A stretch of DNA of 16,850 nt, taken from the NCBI GenBank assembly GCA_045644725.1, contig JAZRHK010000129.1:1-16850 (forward strand), read 5' to 3'. Below the pieces are notes generated by a model. It worked only from the letters and a program-made list of their open reading frames with translations, was not told the origin of the DNA and searched no databases. Positions 1 through 5,975 of this stretch are shown here, piece after piece (within the stretch, counting starts at the first letter, position 1; each line of letters starts with the position of its first letter). This stretch comes from CAAGNP01 sp045644725 (GTDB lineage Bacteria; Bacteroidota; Bacteroidia; Bacteroidales; UBA932). The translations under genes were made by a program, and so were the position numbers.

Positions 1-625
1 TGCTTGGGGTGCTGCAACCAAAGCTACTGAGCTAGGTGCTAAAGTTGTTGCTATCTCTGGTCCAGACGGAGTATGTGAGATCCCTGAGGGTATCACTAAA
101 GAGATGATCGACTACATGCTAGTTATGCGTTCATCAAACAGTAACAAAGTAGAGGATATGGCTACTAAATTCCCTGGTGCTGCCAAATTCACTGCAGGTA
201 AGAAAGCTTGGAGCGTAAAATGTGATATCGCTCTTCCTTGCGCATTCCAGAATGAGCTTAACGGTGACGACGCTAAAGAACTTCTTGCTAACGGTACATG
301 GTGCTGCTGCGAGGTTTCTAACATGGGTTGTACCCCTGAGGCTATCCACACATTCCAGTCAGCTGGCATCTTGTTCGCTCCTGGTAAAGCTGTTAACGCA
401 GGTGGTGTAGCTACTTCAGGTCTTGAGATGACTCAGAACGCTTCTCACATCAGCTGGTCAGCTAAAGAGGTTGATGACAAACTTCACTTCATCATGCAGA
501 GCATCCACGAGGCTTGTGTTAAATTCGGTACACAGCCAGACGGTTCTGTTGACTATGTGAAAGGTGCAAACATCGCCGGTTTCATGAAAGTGGCTCAGGC
601 TATGTTGGAGCAGGGTACAGTTTAA
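1..625 (+). CDS. gdhA: NADP-type glutamate dehydrogenase, C-terminal part (5' end outside window)
   Basis: The reading frame is already open at the left edge (codons start at base 2) and ends at TAA 623-625, so only about the last 207 residues are present. Glutamate dehydrogenase interconverts 2-oxoglutarate plus ammonia and glutamate in the cytoplasm and is a main route of ammonia assimilation in Bacteroidales. The visible part starts inside the nucleotide-binding domain (AWGAATKATELGAK, then VVAISGPDG) and continues through PCAFQNELN, GVATSGLEMTQNASHISW and a C-terminal helix, all typical of the hexameric bacterial enzyme. Codon use is strongly biased (GGT, GCT, CTT), as expected for an abundant protein. 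A hairpin terminator follows at once, so it is probably the last gene of its transcript. Family assignment is firm; NADP rather than NAD use is inferred from family resemblance. Confidence 0.95.
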   Translation, partial: AWGAATKATELGAKVVAISGPDGVCEIPEGITKEMIDYMLVMRSSNSNKVEDMATKFPGAAKFTAGKKAWSVKCDIALPCAFQNELNGDDAKELLANGTWCCCEVSNMGCTPEAIHTFQSAGILFAPGKAVNAGGVATSGLEMTQNASHISWSAKEVDDKLHFIMQSIHEACVKFGTQPDGSVDYVKGANIAGFMKVAQAMLEQGTV

Positions 626-651
626 TCCTTAACTGCACAAATTATAAACAG

Positions 652-681
652 GAGGGCGACATCAGGTTGCCCTCTTTTTTT
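652..681 (+). terminator. Rho-independent terminator of gdhA
   Basis: GAGGGCGAC (652-660) pairs with GTTGCCCTC (666-674) across the loop ATCAG, giving nine pairs including one G-U. Seven T residues follow at 675-681. It lies 26 bp after the gdhA stop codon. Confidence 0.9.
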
Positions 682-705
682 GTAAATATTTCTTACTTAT
701 ATTTG
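679..705 (+). promoter_or_regulatory. Candidate Bacteroidetes-type promoter for the 725-3162 operon
   Basis: TATATTTG at 698-705 matches the Bacteroidetes -7 element TAnnTTTG exactly and lies 19 bp before the ATG at 725. The nearest upstream TTTG (679-682) is only 15 bp away, shorter than the usual spacing of about 19-21 bp, so the -33 assignment is weak. The TTTG also overlaps the T-run of the gdhA terminator. Confidence 0.45.
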
Positions 706-724
706 TAAGTTAATATTCATTTAT

Positions 725-1249
725 ATGGCTATAATCAAATCATTGAACGGATTTACCCCTAAGATCGGAAAAAACTGTTTTATAGCAGAAAATGCGGTAA
801 TAGTAGGGGATGTGGTTATTGGAGATGACTGCAGTATCTGGTACTCTTGTGTACTAAGGGGAGATGTGAACCCAATCAGAGTAGGGGACAGGGTAAATAT
901 TCAGGATGGAGCTGTCCTCCATACATTGCATAAAAGATCTATTGTGGAGGTAGGAAACGATGTCTCGGTAGGTCATAATGCCATTATTCACGGTGCCAAA
1001 GTGGGTAGCAATGTCCTTGTCGGTATGGGTGCTATCCTGATGGACAATGCGGAAGTGGCAGATGGCAGCATTATTGCAGCTGGAGCTGTAGTACTTTCAA
1101 ACAAGAAGCTTGAGCCGGGTGTTTATGCCGGAATTCCAGCCACTCAGGTAAAAGAGGGGAGCGAGGAGATAACTGCAGCGGCCCACAAAAATGCCCAAGG
1201 CTATATGATGTACAAAGAGTGGTTCCTTGACGAAGAAAATTACAAATAA
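725..1249 (+). CDS. Gamma-class carbonic anhydrase-like hexapeptide-repeat protein
   Basis: A 174-residue left-handed beta-helix protein of the YrdA/PaaY/CaiE-type gamma-carbonic-anhydrase family, likely a cytoplasmic trimer. Hexapeptide turns run from about residue 12 to 125 (for example NAVIVGDVVIGDDC and GSNVLVGMGAILMDN). The three histidines that bind metal in this family are in place: H66 in AVLH, and H84 and H89 in VGHNAIIHG. The RGDVNPIRVG and NIQDG segments (R45, D47, Q60) also match the family active-site region. Length is normal and no signal peptide is present. Many family members lack measured carbonic anhydrase activity, so the reaction (CO2 hydration) is inferred. It is the first gene of a close-packed run, 12 bp before the thioredoxin-like lipoprotein gene. 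Confidence 0.85.
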   Translation: MAIIKSLNGFTPKIGKNCFIAENAVIVGDVVIGDDCSIWYSCVLRGDVNPIRVGDRVNIQDGAVLHTLHKRSIVEVGNDVSVGHNAIIHGAKVGSNVLVGMGAILMDNAEVADGSIIAAGAVVLSNKKLEPGVYAGIPATQVKEGSEEITAAAHKNAQGYMMYKEWFLDEENYK

Positions 1250-1261
1250 AACAATACAGAT

Positions 1262-2377
1262 ATGAAGAAATTATTCCTTTTGGTAGCTGCTGTTGTGGCA
1301 TTCGCCTCTTGTTCAAACGGTGGTTATAAAATCACAGGTAATGTTGCCGGTGATGATGAAGTTCTAAAAAATGGTAAAGCTTACTTGGTGAGCTCAGATA
1401 GGAAAAATCCAACCAGAGATACTGTTGACTTGGTGAATGGTAAGTTTGAGTTCACAGGTGTAGTGGCAGATCCTGAGAATTATTATATCCAGGTGGAAGG
1501 TCTTCCAGGATATGTAACCCTTTTCCTTGAAAATACCTCTTTCACAGTTAATGCTGCATCTGATAAATTGGCAGAAGCAGAAGTTAAAGGTGGTGAGACC
1601 CAGGCTCTTGTAACTATGGTAAACCAATATGGCAAGGATGTTCAAAATGAACTTATTCCAGACCGTAAAGCCCTTTTGGATGAGTACAGATCAAAAGAGA
1701 CCACAGCAGAGAGAAAAGAGGAGATCGTAGCCCTTTTCGATGAGGTGGATGCAAGAGTAACCGCATTCTCTGACTCTGTAGTTTCTGCAAATCCTCTCAG
1801 CTACTACGCACTAATGCAGTTTGCAAGCTCAGTTCTTGACAAAGACCTTGCTGTAGCTGAGGCTGAGTTGGCTAAATTCAAAGCTGACGAGCGTTTTGCT
1901 ACCCATAAGAAACTTGTAGCAGCTGAAGAACTTATTGTTAAAGAGAGAGCACTTCAAATCGGTCAGCAGGCACCTGACTTCACTATGAAGGATCCTGATG
2001 GAAAAGAGGTAAAACTTTCTGATGTATATAAAAAAGGTAAAGTTACCATGATTGATTTCTGGGCTGGTTGGTGCAACCCTTGCCGTCAGTTCAACCCTAA
2101 ACTTGTTAAAATCTACAAAGAGTACCACAAGAAAGGTTTCGAAATCCTAGGTGTGTCTCTTGATAGAGACAGAGACCAATGGCTTGACGCTATCAAGACA
2201 GACAAGTTGACTTGGACACAAGTTTCAGACATCAATTTCTGGGATACTGAGGCTGCAAAACTTTACAACGTAAGATATATCCCTCAAAATGCATTTGTGG
2301 ACGGTGAAGGTAAGATTATCGCACGCAGAGTATCAGAAGAGGAGATAATCAAATTGCTCGAAGAGCGCCTTAAATAG
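1262..2377 (+). CDS. TlpA/ResA-like thioredoxin-fold lipoprotein (thiol:disulfide oxidoreductase)
   Basis: A 371-residue protein with a lipoprotein signal sequence, hydrophobic residues 4-15 and lipobox FASC with C17 as the predicted lipidated cysteine. Residues about 22-105 form a beta-rich region resembling the DUF4369 domain common in Bacteroidetes TlpA-type proteins, followed by a helical linker (about 110-230). A thioredoxin/AhpC-type domain (about 232-371) opens with GQQAPDFTMKDPDGKEVKLSDV. The redox motif is WCNPC (C271, C274) after DFWAG, and the family cis-proline follows at P341 (YIPQNAFVD). The likely role is thiol reduction or disulfide exchange at the envelope, with unknown partner. 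ATG 1262 is chosen because it gives the signal peptide. murI follows after 5 bp, so the genes are probably co-transcribed. Confidence 0.88.
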   Translation: MKKLFLLVAAVVAFASCSNGGYKITGNVAGDDEVLKNGKAYLVSSDRKNPTRDTVDLVNGKFEFTGVVADPENYYIQVEGLPGYVTLFLENTSFTVNAASDKLAEAEVKGGETQALVTMVNQYGKDVQNELIPDRKALLDEYRSKETTAERKEEIVALFDEVDARVTAFSDSVVSANPLSYYALMQFASSVLDKDLAVAEAELAKFKADERFATHKKLVAAEELIVKERALQIGQQAPDFTMKDPDGKEVKLSDVYKKGKVTMIDFWAGWCNPCRQFNPKLVKIYKEYHKKGFEILGVSLDRDRDQWLDAIKTDKLTWTQVSDINFWDTEAAKLYNVRYIPQNAFVDGEGKIIARRVSEEEIIKLLEERLK

Positions 2378-2382
2378 TCTGT

Positions 2383-3162
2383 ATGATAGGTATTTTTGAT
2401 TCCGGAGTGGGCGGTCTTTCCGTATTCAGGGAGCTGTATGCACTGATGCCCGAGCAGGACTATGTGTATCTCTCTGATGCAGAGCATTGCCCATACGGGA
2501 ACAAACCTGTCGAATATATAATTGAGCGGGCAGAGACTATCACCCGGTTCCTTATCGAACAAGGGGCCGAGGTGGTGGTCATCGCTTGCAATACAGCCAC
2601 TGCTGCGGCAGTGAAATATCTGAGGGAGAAGTACCCGATCCCTTTCGTGGGGATGGAGCCGGCCATAAAGCCTGCAGCCCTCACATCGAAAACGGGAGTA
2701 GTAGGTGTCCTTGCGACAGCAAATACCTTCAAGGGCTCCCTGTATCACAATACCCTTGAGAAATTTGCAAGTGATGTCCAGGTTATCGAAAAAGTGGGGG
2801 AGGGACTTGTCGAATTTGTCGAGAGCGGACAGACAGAAGGCCCTGAGGTCGAGAAGGTTTTACACAAGTATATCGACCCTATGATAGAGGCTGGGGCAGA
2901 CGCCATTGTCCTTGGCTGTACCCACTATCCTTTCCTCGAAGCTGTCATTGGTAAAATCGCATCAGAGGAGGTCTCAATCATCAATCCGGCCCCGGCTATA
3001 GCCTTGCAGACCAAGAGGGTGCTTGACTCCCTGGAGAGTCGCAAATCCCCATCATCCCAATGCCTATTCTACTCTACAGGAGACACTTCGGTAATGCGCT
3101 CAATGGTCTCAAAAATAGTCCCATCCGTTCCTGAACAGGCGTTCCTTACAGTCAAAGCATAG
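2383..3162 (+). CDS. murI: Glutamate racemase
   Basis: A 259-residue cytoplasmic enzyme that converts L- to D-glutamate for peptidoglycan precursor synthesis. Family landmarks are present in order: FDSGVGGLSV with D6 and S7, PYG at 37-39, the first catalytic cysteine in ACNTAT (C69), and the second in LGCTHYP (C179, with H181). Length is normal for the family. The segment before PYG reads SDAEHC instead of the commoner aspartate-threonine-alanine type sequence, a local variation of unknown meaning. It sits 5 bp after the TlpA-like gene and is probably the last gene of that operon. No convincing terminator directly follows. Codon use is more G+C-rich and less biased than in gdhA or susC. Confidence 0.95.
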   Translation: MIGIFDSGVGGLSVFRELYALMPEQDYVYLSDAEHCPYGNKPVEYIIERAETITRFLIEQGAEVVVIACNTATAAAVKYLREKYPIPFVGMEPAIKPAALTSKTGVVGVLATANTFKGSLYHNTLEKFASDVQVIEKVGEGLVEFVESGQTEGPEVEKVLHKYIDPMIEAGADAIVLGCTHYPFLEAVIGKIASEEVSIINPAPAIALQTKRVLDSLESRKSPSSQCLFYSTGDTSVMRSMVSKIVPSVPEQAFLTVKA

Positions 3163-3181
3163 TCTGAAATTTCTTTTCGCT

Positions 3182-3217
3182 TGGTTTTCGTGGTTTTCAT
3201 GGTTTTCGTGATTTTCA
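3182..3217 (+). repeat. Four tandem copies of a 9-bp unit
   Basis: The units are TGGTTTTCG (3182-3190), TGGTTTTCA (3191-3199), TGGTTTTCG (3200-3208) and TGATTTTCA (3209-3217), differing at two positions. They lie 20 bp after murI in non-coding DNA. A 9-bp unit would keep frame if translated, but no gene covers it. Confidence 0.85.
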
Positions 3218-3340
3218 TGCAATTCGGAAGCCACATGAACCCCTTTTGCAGAGCTGTCTTGTAGCATTCAGTGTGGCCTCTGTAGCCTAATAGTCCGCAC
3301 AAGCCACATCATACCTATGTAGAGACCATTATAAACGGTA

Positions 3341-3356
3341 TCAGTGTGGACACTGA
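3341..3356. repeat. Perfect 7-bp-arm palindrome in the murI/cassette gap
   Basis: TCAGTGT (3341-3347) and ACACTGA (3350-3356) are perfect inverted arms around GG. The left nine bases, TCAGTGTGG, recur as a direct copy at 3268-3276. The role is unknown; it could be an operator or a short hairpin. The rest of 3163-3370 shows no gene I can support. Confidence 0.5.
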
Positions 3357-3370
3357 ATTGCACGAAGGGA

Positions 3371-3402
3371 TAAAAAAGAGGCTGACATTGTGTGTCAGCC
3401 TC
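3371..3402 (-). terminator. Rho-independent terminator for the leftward lipoprotein cassette
   Basis: Perfect 10-bp arms GAGGCTGACA (3378-3387) and TGTCAGCCTC (3393-3402) flank the loop TTGTG. Read on the minus strand, the hairpin is followed by six T residues (complement of 3372-3377). No T-run follows on the plus strand, so it serves leftward transcription from the cassette, about 33 bp past its stop codon. A maintained terminator suggests that this cassette is transcribed at times. Confidence 0.88.
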
Positions 3403-3435
3403 CCTTCTACAAAAGAGTTAAGTGAAATAATGATA

Positions 3436-4329
3436 TTATTCATTATACCAAGTTAGTAGGTCAATTCCAGAATTTGGCATGTTGAGGTACGCAACACCTG
3501 GTTGTGTCAATGCATAACCTGTCTCACCCAAGCGCCAGAACATAACCATCTGGATTATCTTTCCACCTTCCAATGTTTTACATTGTGCATCCAATGCTGC
3601 GTTGCTTGAACTAAACTCAGAAGGGTAGTATCCCCATAGGAATGCATCTTTGCTAATATCAATATAGATGACACCATTTGTCACTTTGCCAGACCATTTT
3701 ACAGTTCCATCTTCATTTATAGTAAACTGAATATATGGACTTACTGGACCTCCATAATAATCACTTCCCCAATCAGCAACAACTGCCTCTTTTGGATAAG
3801 GATTCATTATGCGATATAGGCTAAATCCTTCGGCCTTTAGAATCTCTACTTTTTGTGGATTTACACCAAATGACATTGGATCTAGGAACTCACCTTCACC
3901 AAGAGATACCCAAGTGTAAACCTTCTGAAGGGTTACATTAGTGGAAGTCACAGCGATGTTGGCATTGTATGATGTAGTGTCAGCCAATGAGATTTTACCA
4001 GTATATTTAGTACCAACTTGCATACCTGAAACATCCAATGTTAGAGTAGCAGAGCTCTCACCTGCATTAAAAGTTACAGATGCAGGACATACAATATCAG
4101 AGCTAAGAGTAGATGTCACTGCTACAGTAGCAGCTTCAGCAGAAGTATTACGGGAAAGTGTAATATCAAATGTTGTAGCAGTACCTGAAATCTCAGTATT
4201 GAAAACTGTGCCCTGTACGAAAGATACCTCACAGCTGTTTACTGGTGAGTAGGTAGGCATTGGGTGCTCTACGTTACATGCAGTAATTACCACGCTCGTG
4301 GAATTCAGACAAATACAATAATAATACAA
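3436..4329 (-). CDS. Silent lipoprotein cassette: body without start codon, signal peptide or promoter
   Basis: The open frame is clearly homologous over its whole length to the lipoprotein gene at 10740-11636: shared ACNVEHPMPTYSP, EVSFVQ, TTFDITL, RNTSAEAAT, VTFNAGES, TLQKVYTWVSLG, VEILKAEGF, MNPYPK, CKTLEGG and NMPNS. Homology begins at the lipobox cysteine codon (about base 4283). Upstream of it the frame encodes only MYYYCICLNSTSVVIT, which does not resemble a signal peptide. An in-frame TGA lies at 4332-4330, the only upstream start is a TTG at 4329-4327 inside a hairpin, and the first in-frame ATG falls after the lipobox. As it stands the gene is not expected to make an exported protein. 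The body is intact, about 281 residues from A(C), with its own terminator, so this looks like a stored alternative cassette rather than a decaying pseudogene. Inversion at the 34-bp repeat would give it the signal peptide of the right copy and a predicted 300-residue product. Confidence 0.85.
   Translation of the reverse strand: MYYYCICLNSTSVVITACNVEHPMPTYSPVNSCEVSFVQGTVFNTEISGTATTFDITLSRNTSAEAATVAVTSTLSSDIVCPASVTFNAGESSATLTLDVSGMQVGTKYTGKISLADTTSYNANIAVTSTNVTLQKVYTWVSLGEGEFLDPMSFGVNPQKVEILKAEGFSLYRIMNPYPKEAVVADWGSDYYGGPVSPYIQFTINEDGTVKWSGKVTNGVIYIDISKDAFLWGYYPSEFSSSNAALDAQCKTLEGGKIIQMVMFWRLGETGYALTQPGVAYLNMPNSGIDLLTWYNE
3902..3924 (-). repeat. Second identical block shared by the two cassettes, left copy (23 bp)
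   Basis: On the minus strand this 23-bp stretch is identical to plus-strand 11154-11176. It encodes KVYTWVSL, at the junction between the N-terminal beta domain and the C-terminal domain. It is a further inverted identity between the two lipoprotein bodies. Confidence 0.75.
4250..4283 (-). repeat. Inverted repeat IR-L (34 bp), candidate crossover site
   Basis: Read on the minus strand it begins CTGCATGTAA and ends GCCTACCTA, and is identical at all 34 bases to plus-strand 10795-10828. It covers the codons for A-C-N-V-E-H-P-M-P-T and part of the next tyrosine, including the lipobox cysteine. Just past it the two copies use different synonymous codons for Y-S-P (TAC TCA CCA here, TAT TCT CCT at the right). 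Seven bases to the right, 4290-4301 is a palindrome, CCACG-CT-CGTGG. Confidence 0.9.
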
Positions 4330-4351
4330 TCAGATTGTAAATATTATTGTA
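4314..4351. repeat. Long A+T-rich hairpin at the recombinase stop codon
   Basis: The outer arms TACAATAATA (4314-4323) and TATTATTGTA (4342-4351) are perfect inverted copies, and the inner arms TACAATC (4325-4331) and GATTGTA (4333-4339) pair around a single A. Only 1-2 unpaired bases separate the two stem parts. It overlaps the recombinase stop codon (4346-4344) and lies 31 bp from IR-L. It could weaken read-through from the recombinase into the silent cassette, although no proper T-run follows, or it could be a protein-binding site for the recombinase. Confidence 0.65.
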
Positions 4352-5639
4352 CAAGTTTCCTTATTATGGTTTTTACATTTTCCTCTTGAGACAGGCATAT
4401 ATAGCGGGAAAAGGCCTGTTCAGATTTGTGCCCGCTGATGTCCCTGATTTGTTTCATATCAAGCTTGCCGGACAGGTATAGATTTGTTATACATGTCCTT
4501 CTGGCAGTATGGGATGAGACAAGACGGTCTTTTGAAACCCACTTGACCACCTCTTTGCCTCCCACTATATTTGTTGTTCTTACTTTTTCTACAATTCCGG
4601 CTATCCGACATATGTCTTTGATGTATTTGTTATATCCCGATATGCTTATTTTGGGCATTTTGCCACCATACTTCAGCAAAATCCTCTCCACATCCTTTGT
4701 CAGAAGGGGGATTGCCACTTCATTTTTTGTTTTCTTTTGTGTTTTTATCAGTGCAGAATGTTTGCATCCGTTTAGTTCAAAATGGACGATATCATTAATG
4801 GATATGGAGGAGCAGTCGGAAAATCTCAATCCTGTAAGACATCCTATGAGGAAGTAGTCCCTTACCTTGTCCTTGAAGTCATTTTTCTGAAATTCAAGTT
4901 GGATAAGTTTGACTATCTCGTTCATAGTCAGATATACACCTTTGTTGGTTTCAGAATAGGAGTGTGTGGAAAAATTCCTATGGTGATGTGTCAGATTGGT
5001 AGATACACCATCTGTGAGAGCATAGTTCAGGGCAGCTTTGAAAAGTCTGGCATATTGGTATTTTGTACTCTTTCTGTACATATTCTTATCGCAGTAATCC
5101 ATAAACTGATAATATGTATCTATAGTAATGTCCCGGAAACGAAGTGCCTTGCCATATATATTTGATTCGTATGCTTTCCATAAGGTAAGGAACTTTTTCC
5201 AATTGTTTATGGCATTTTTAGAGTAAGGTTCACCCCTGTTGAGGAAAGATTTGTTTTCCATGGAGGAGATTTTGTTCGTTATAAAAATAGTGAATAGATT
5301 ATTGTCTTCTTTTCTTTTTACCACATGTTTGATACTTATAAAACTGTTTATCTCGAGTTTCAGATCAGAATTTGTCATATTTCCTCTACCTATGAGAAAA
5401 GAGTATATGTGATGTTTCAAATTGTTAAGAAGGGCTCCTGTCTTGTCCAATCTCTCTTTTAGACATGGATCATCGACAGTGTCCCTTATCCAGCCTCTTT
5501 TTTTGTTCCAGAACCTAGCTGGGACACTTAGAGGGAGGGATTGACGAAAATCTGAGCCACAGTGATGGACTCTAATCCATATGGAAATCTCTTTATCTCC
5601 TTTTTTTCTGGAGCGGGTAAAATATGCTATTGATGACAT
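4344..5639 (-). CDS. Tyrosine site-specific recombinase, likely DNA invertase for this locus
   Basis: A 431-residue protein with the two-part tyrosine recombinase layout: an N-terminal arm-type DNA-binding region (about 1-100), a SAM-like core-binding domain (about 110-225) and a catalytic domain (about 235-431). The catalytic set is visible: R272 in TGLRFSD, probable K305 in the KTKNEVAIPL hairpin, H377 and R380 in SSHTARRT, H404 in ISGHKSEQ, and nucleophile Y413 in SRYICL. All are intact, so the enzyme should be active. It cuts and rejoins DNA through a 3'-phosphotyrosine. It lies inside the putative invertible segment, pointing at the silent cassette, with its stop codon 61 bp from IR-L. 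Codon use is A+T-rich and unbiased compared with susC. Enzymes of this kind drive surface-protein inversions in Bacteroides. An integrase left by a lost mobile element is the alternative, but no other element genes are seen. Confidence 0.88.
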   Translation of the reverse strand: MSSIAYFTRSRKKGDKEISIWIRVHHCGSDFRQSLPLSVPARFWNKKRGWIRDTVDDPCLKERLDKTGALLNNLKHHIYSFLIGRGNMTNSDLKLEINSFISIKHVVKRKEDNNLFTIFITNKISSMENKSFLNRGEPYSKNAINNWKKFLTLWKAYESNIYGKALRFRDITIDTYYQFMDYCDKNMYRKSTKYQYARLFKAALNYALTDGVSTNLTHHHRNFSTHSYSETNKGVYLTMNEIVKLIQLEFQKNDFKDKVRDYFLIGCLTGLRFSDCSSISINDIVHFELNGCKHSALIKTQKKTKNEVAIPLLTKDVERILLKYGGKMPKISISGYNKYIKDICRIAGIVEKVRTTNIVGGKEVVKWVSKDRLVSSHTARRTCITNLYLSGKLDMKQIRDISGHKSEQAFSRYICLSQEENVKTIIRKLVQ

Positions 5640-5786
5640 AAAATTAAAAAAATATGGTATTAAATAGATGTGACTTTATTGAAAAGTGATTAAAAATGCT
5701 TTCAATTTGAAACATGTTTTTTTTCTCCAAAGTAGGCCGAATCACTAAAAATGTCACGTCATGGTGATTGAAAAAAGTTCACAAGT

Positions 5787-5817
5787 TTTGCAGTTTATTT
5801 TTATTTTTTTATTTTTG
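5787..5817 (+). promoter_or_regulatory. susC-susD-lipoprotein operon promoter
   Basis: TTTG at 5787-5790 and TATTTTTG at 5810-5817 match the Bacteroidetes -33 (TTTG) and -7 (TAnnTTTG) elements exactly, with 19 bp between them. Transcription should start near 5824, giving a leader of about 150 nt before the ATG at 5976. The promoter lies inside the putative invertible segment, so it would always move with susC. Confidence 0.78.
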
Positions 5818-5824
5818 CTACTTA

Positions 5825-5845
5825 AACGCTATGTTTGATAGCGTT
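5825..5845 (+). repeat. Hairpin at the predicted susC transcription start
   Basis: AACGCTAT (5825-5832) and ATAGCGTT (5838-5845) are perfect 8-bp inverted arms around GTTTG. The hairpin starts about 8 bases after the -7 element, so it would lie at the extreme 5' end of the mRNA. It has no T-run and is not a terminator. It could be an operator or an mRNA-stabilising 5' stem. Confidence 0.6.
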
Positions 5846-5880
5846 ACGAGTGAAAAAAAGTAAAAAATTTAGAGTTATTT

Positions 5881-5918
5881 TTTAACAAATTGCAACTAAT
5901 CGACCAAATTTAGTTAAA
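5881..5918 (+). repeat. Imperfect hairpin in the susC leader
   Basis: TTTAACAAATT (5881-5891) pairs with AATTTAGTTAAA (5907-5918), with one bulged A (5912) and a 15-nt loop. It lies in the untranslated leader, about 57 bp before the susC start. Its significance is uncertain in such A+T-rich DNA. Confidence 0.4.
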
Positions 5919-5975
5919 GAGAAACAAAGAATTTTTATTTATATTATTATTTATTAACCTTTAAAATTTATCTAC

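Larger units (their letters stand above)
5640..5975. other. Divergent intergenic region between recombinase and susC
   Basis: This 336-bp, very A+T-rich gap holds the susC promoter (5787-5817) and two hairpins in the predicted susC leader (5825-5845 and 5881-5918). I found no convincing TAnnTTTG element close upstream of the recombinase start on the minus strand. The only exact match, the complement of 5905-5912, lies more than 260 bp from that start. No small gene or tRNA is seen. Confidence 0.7.

Noticed and set aside
3182..3217. Tandem repeat as a CRISPR array
   Set aside because: The units are 9 bp with no spacers between them and no cas genes are near.
4426..5165. Plus-strand open frames across the recombinase gene
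   Set aside because: They are antisense shadows of a recombinase whose catalytic residues are all recognisable, and their translations resemble no family I know.
4344..5639. Recombinase as a remnant of a conjugative element or prophage
   Set aside because: No relaxase, replication, phage or tra-type genes and no flanking direct repeats are present, whereas an inverted repeat flanks the recombinase and susC-susD.
5740..5769. Inverted AATCAC and GTGATT as a short promoter-inversion site
   Set aside because: The arms are only 6 bp, separated by 17 bp that hold no promoter; chance is the simpler explanation in this A+T-rich gap.
5905..5912. Minus-strand TAAATTTG as the recombinase promoter
   Set aside because: It lies more than 260 bp from the recombinase start and has no TTTG at the right spacing upstream.
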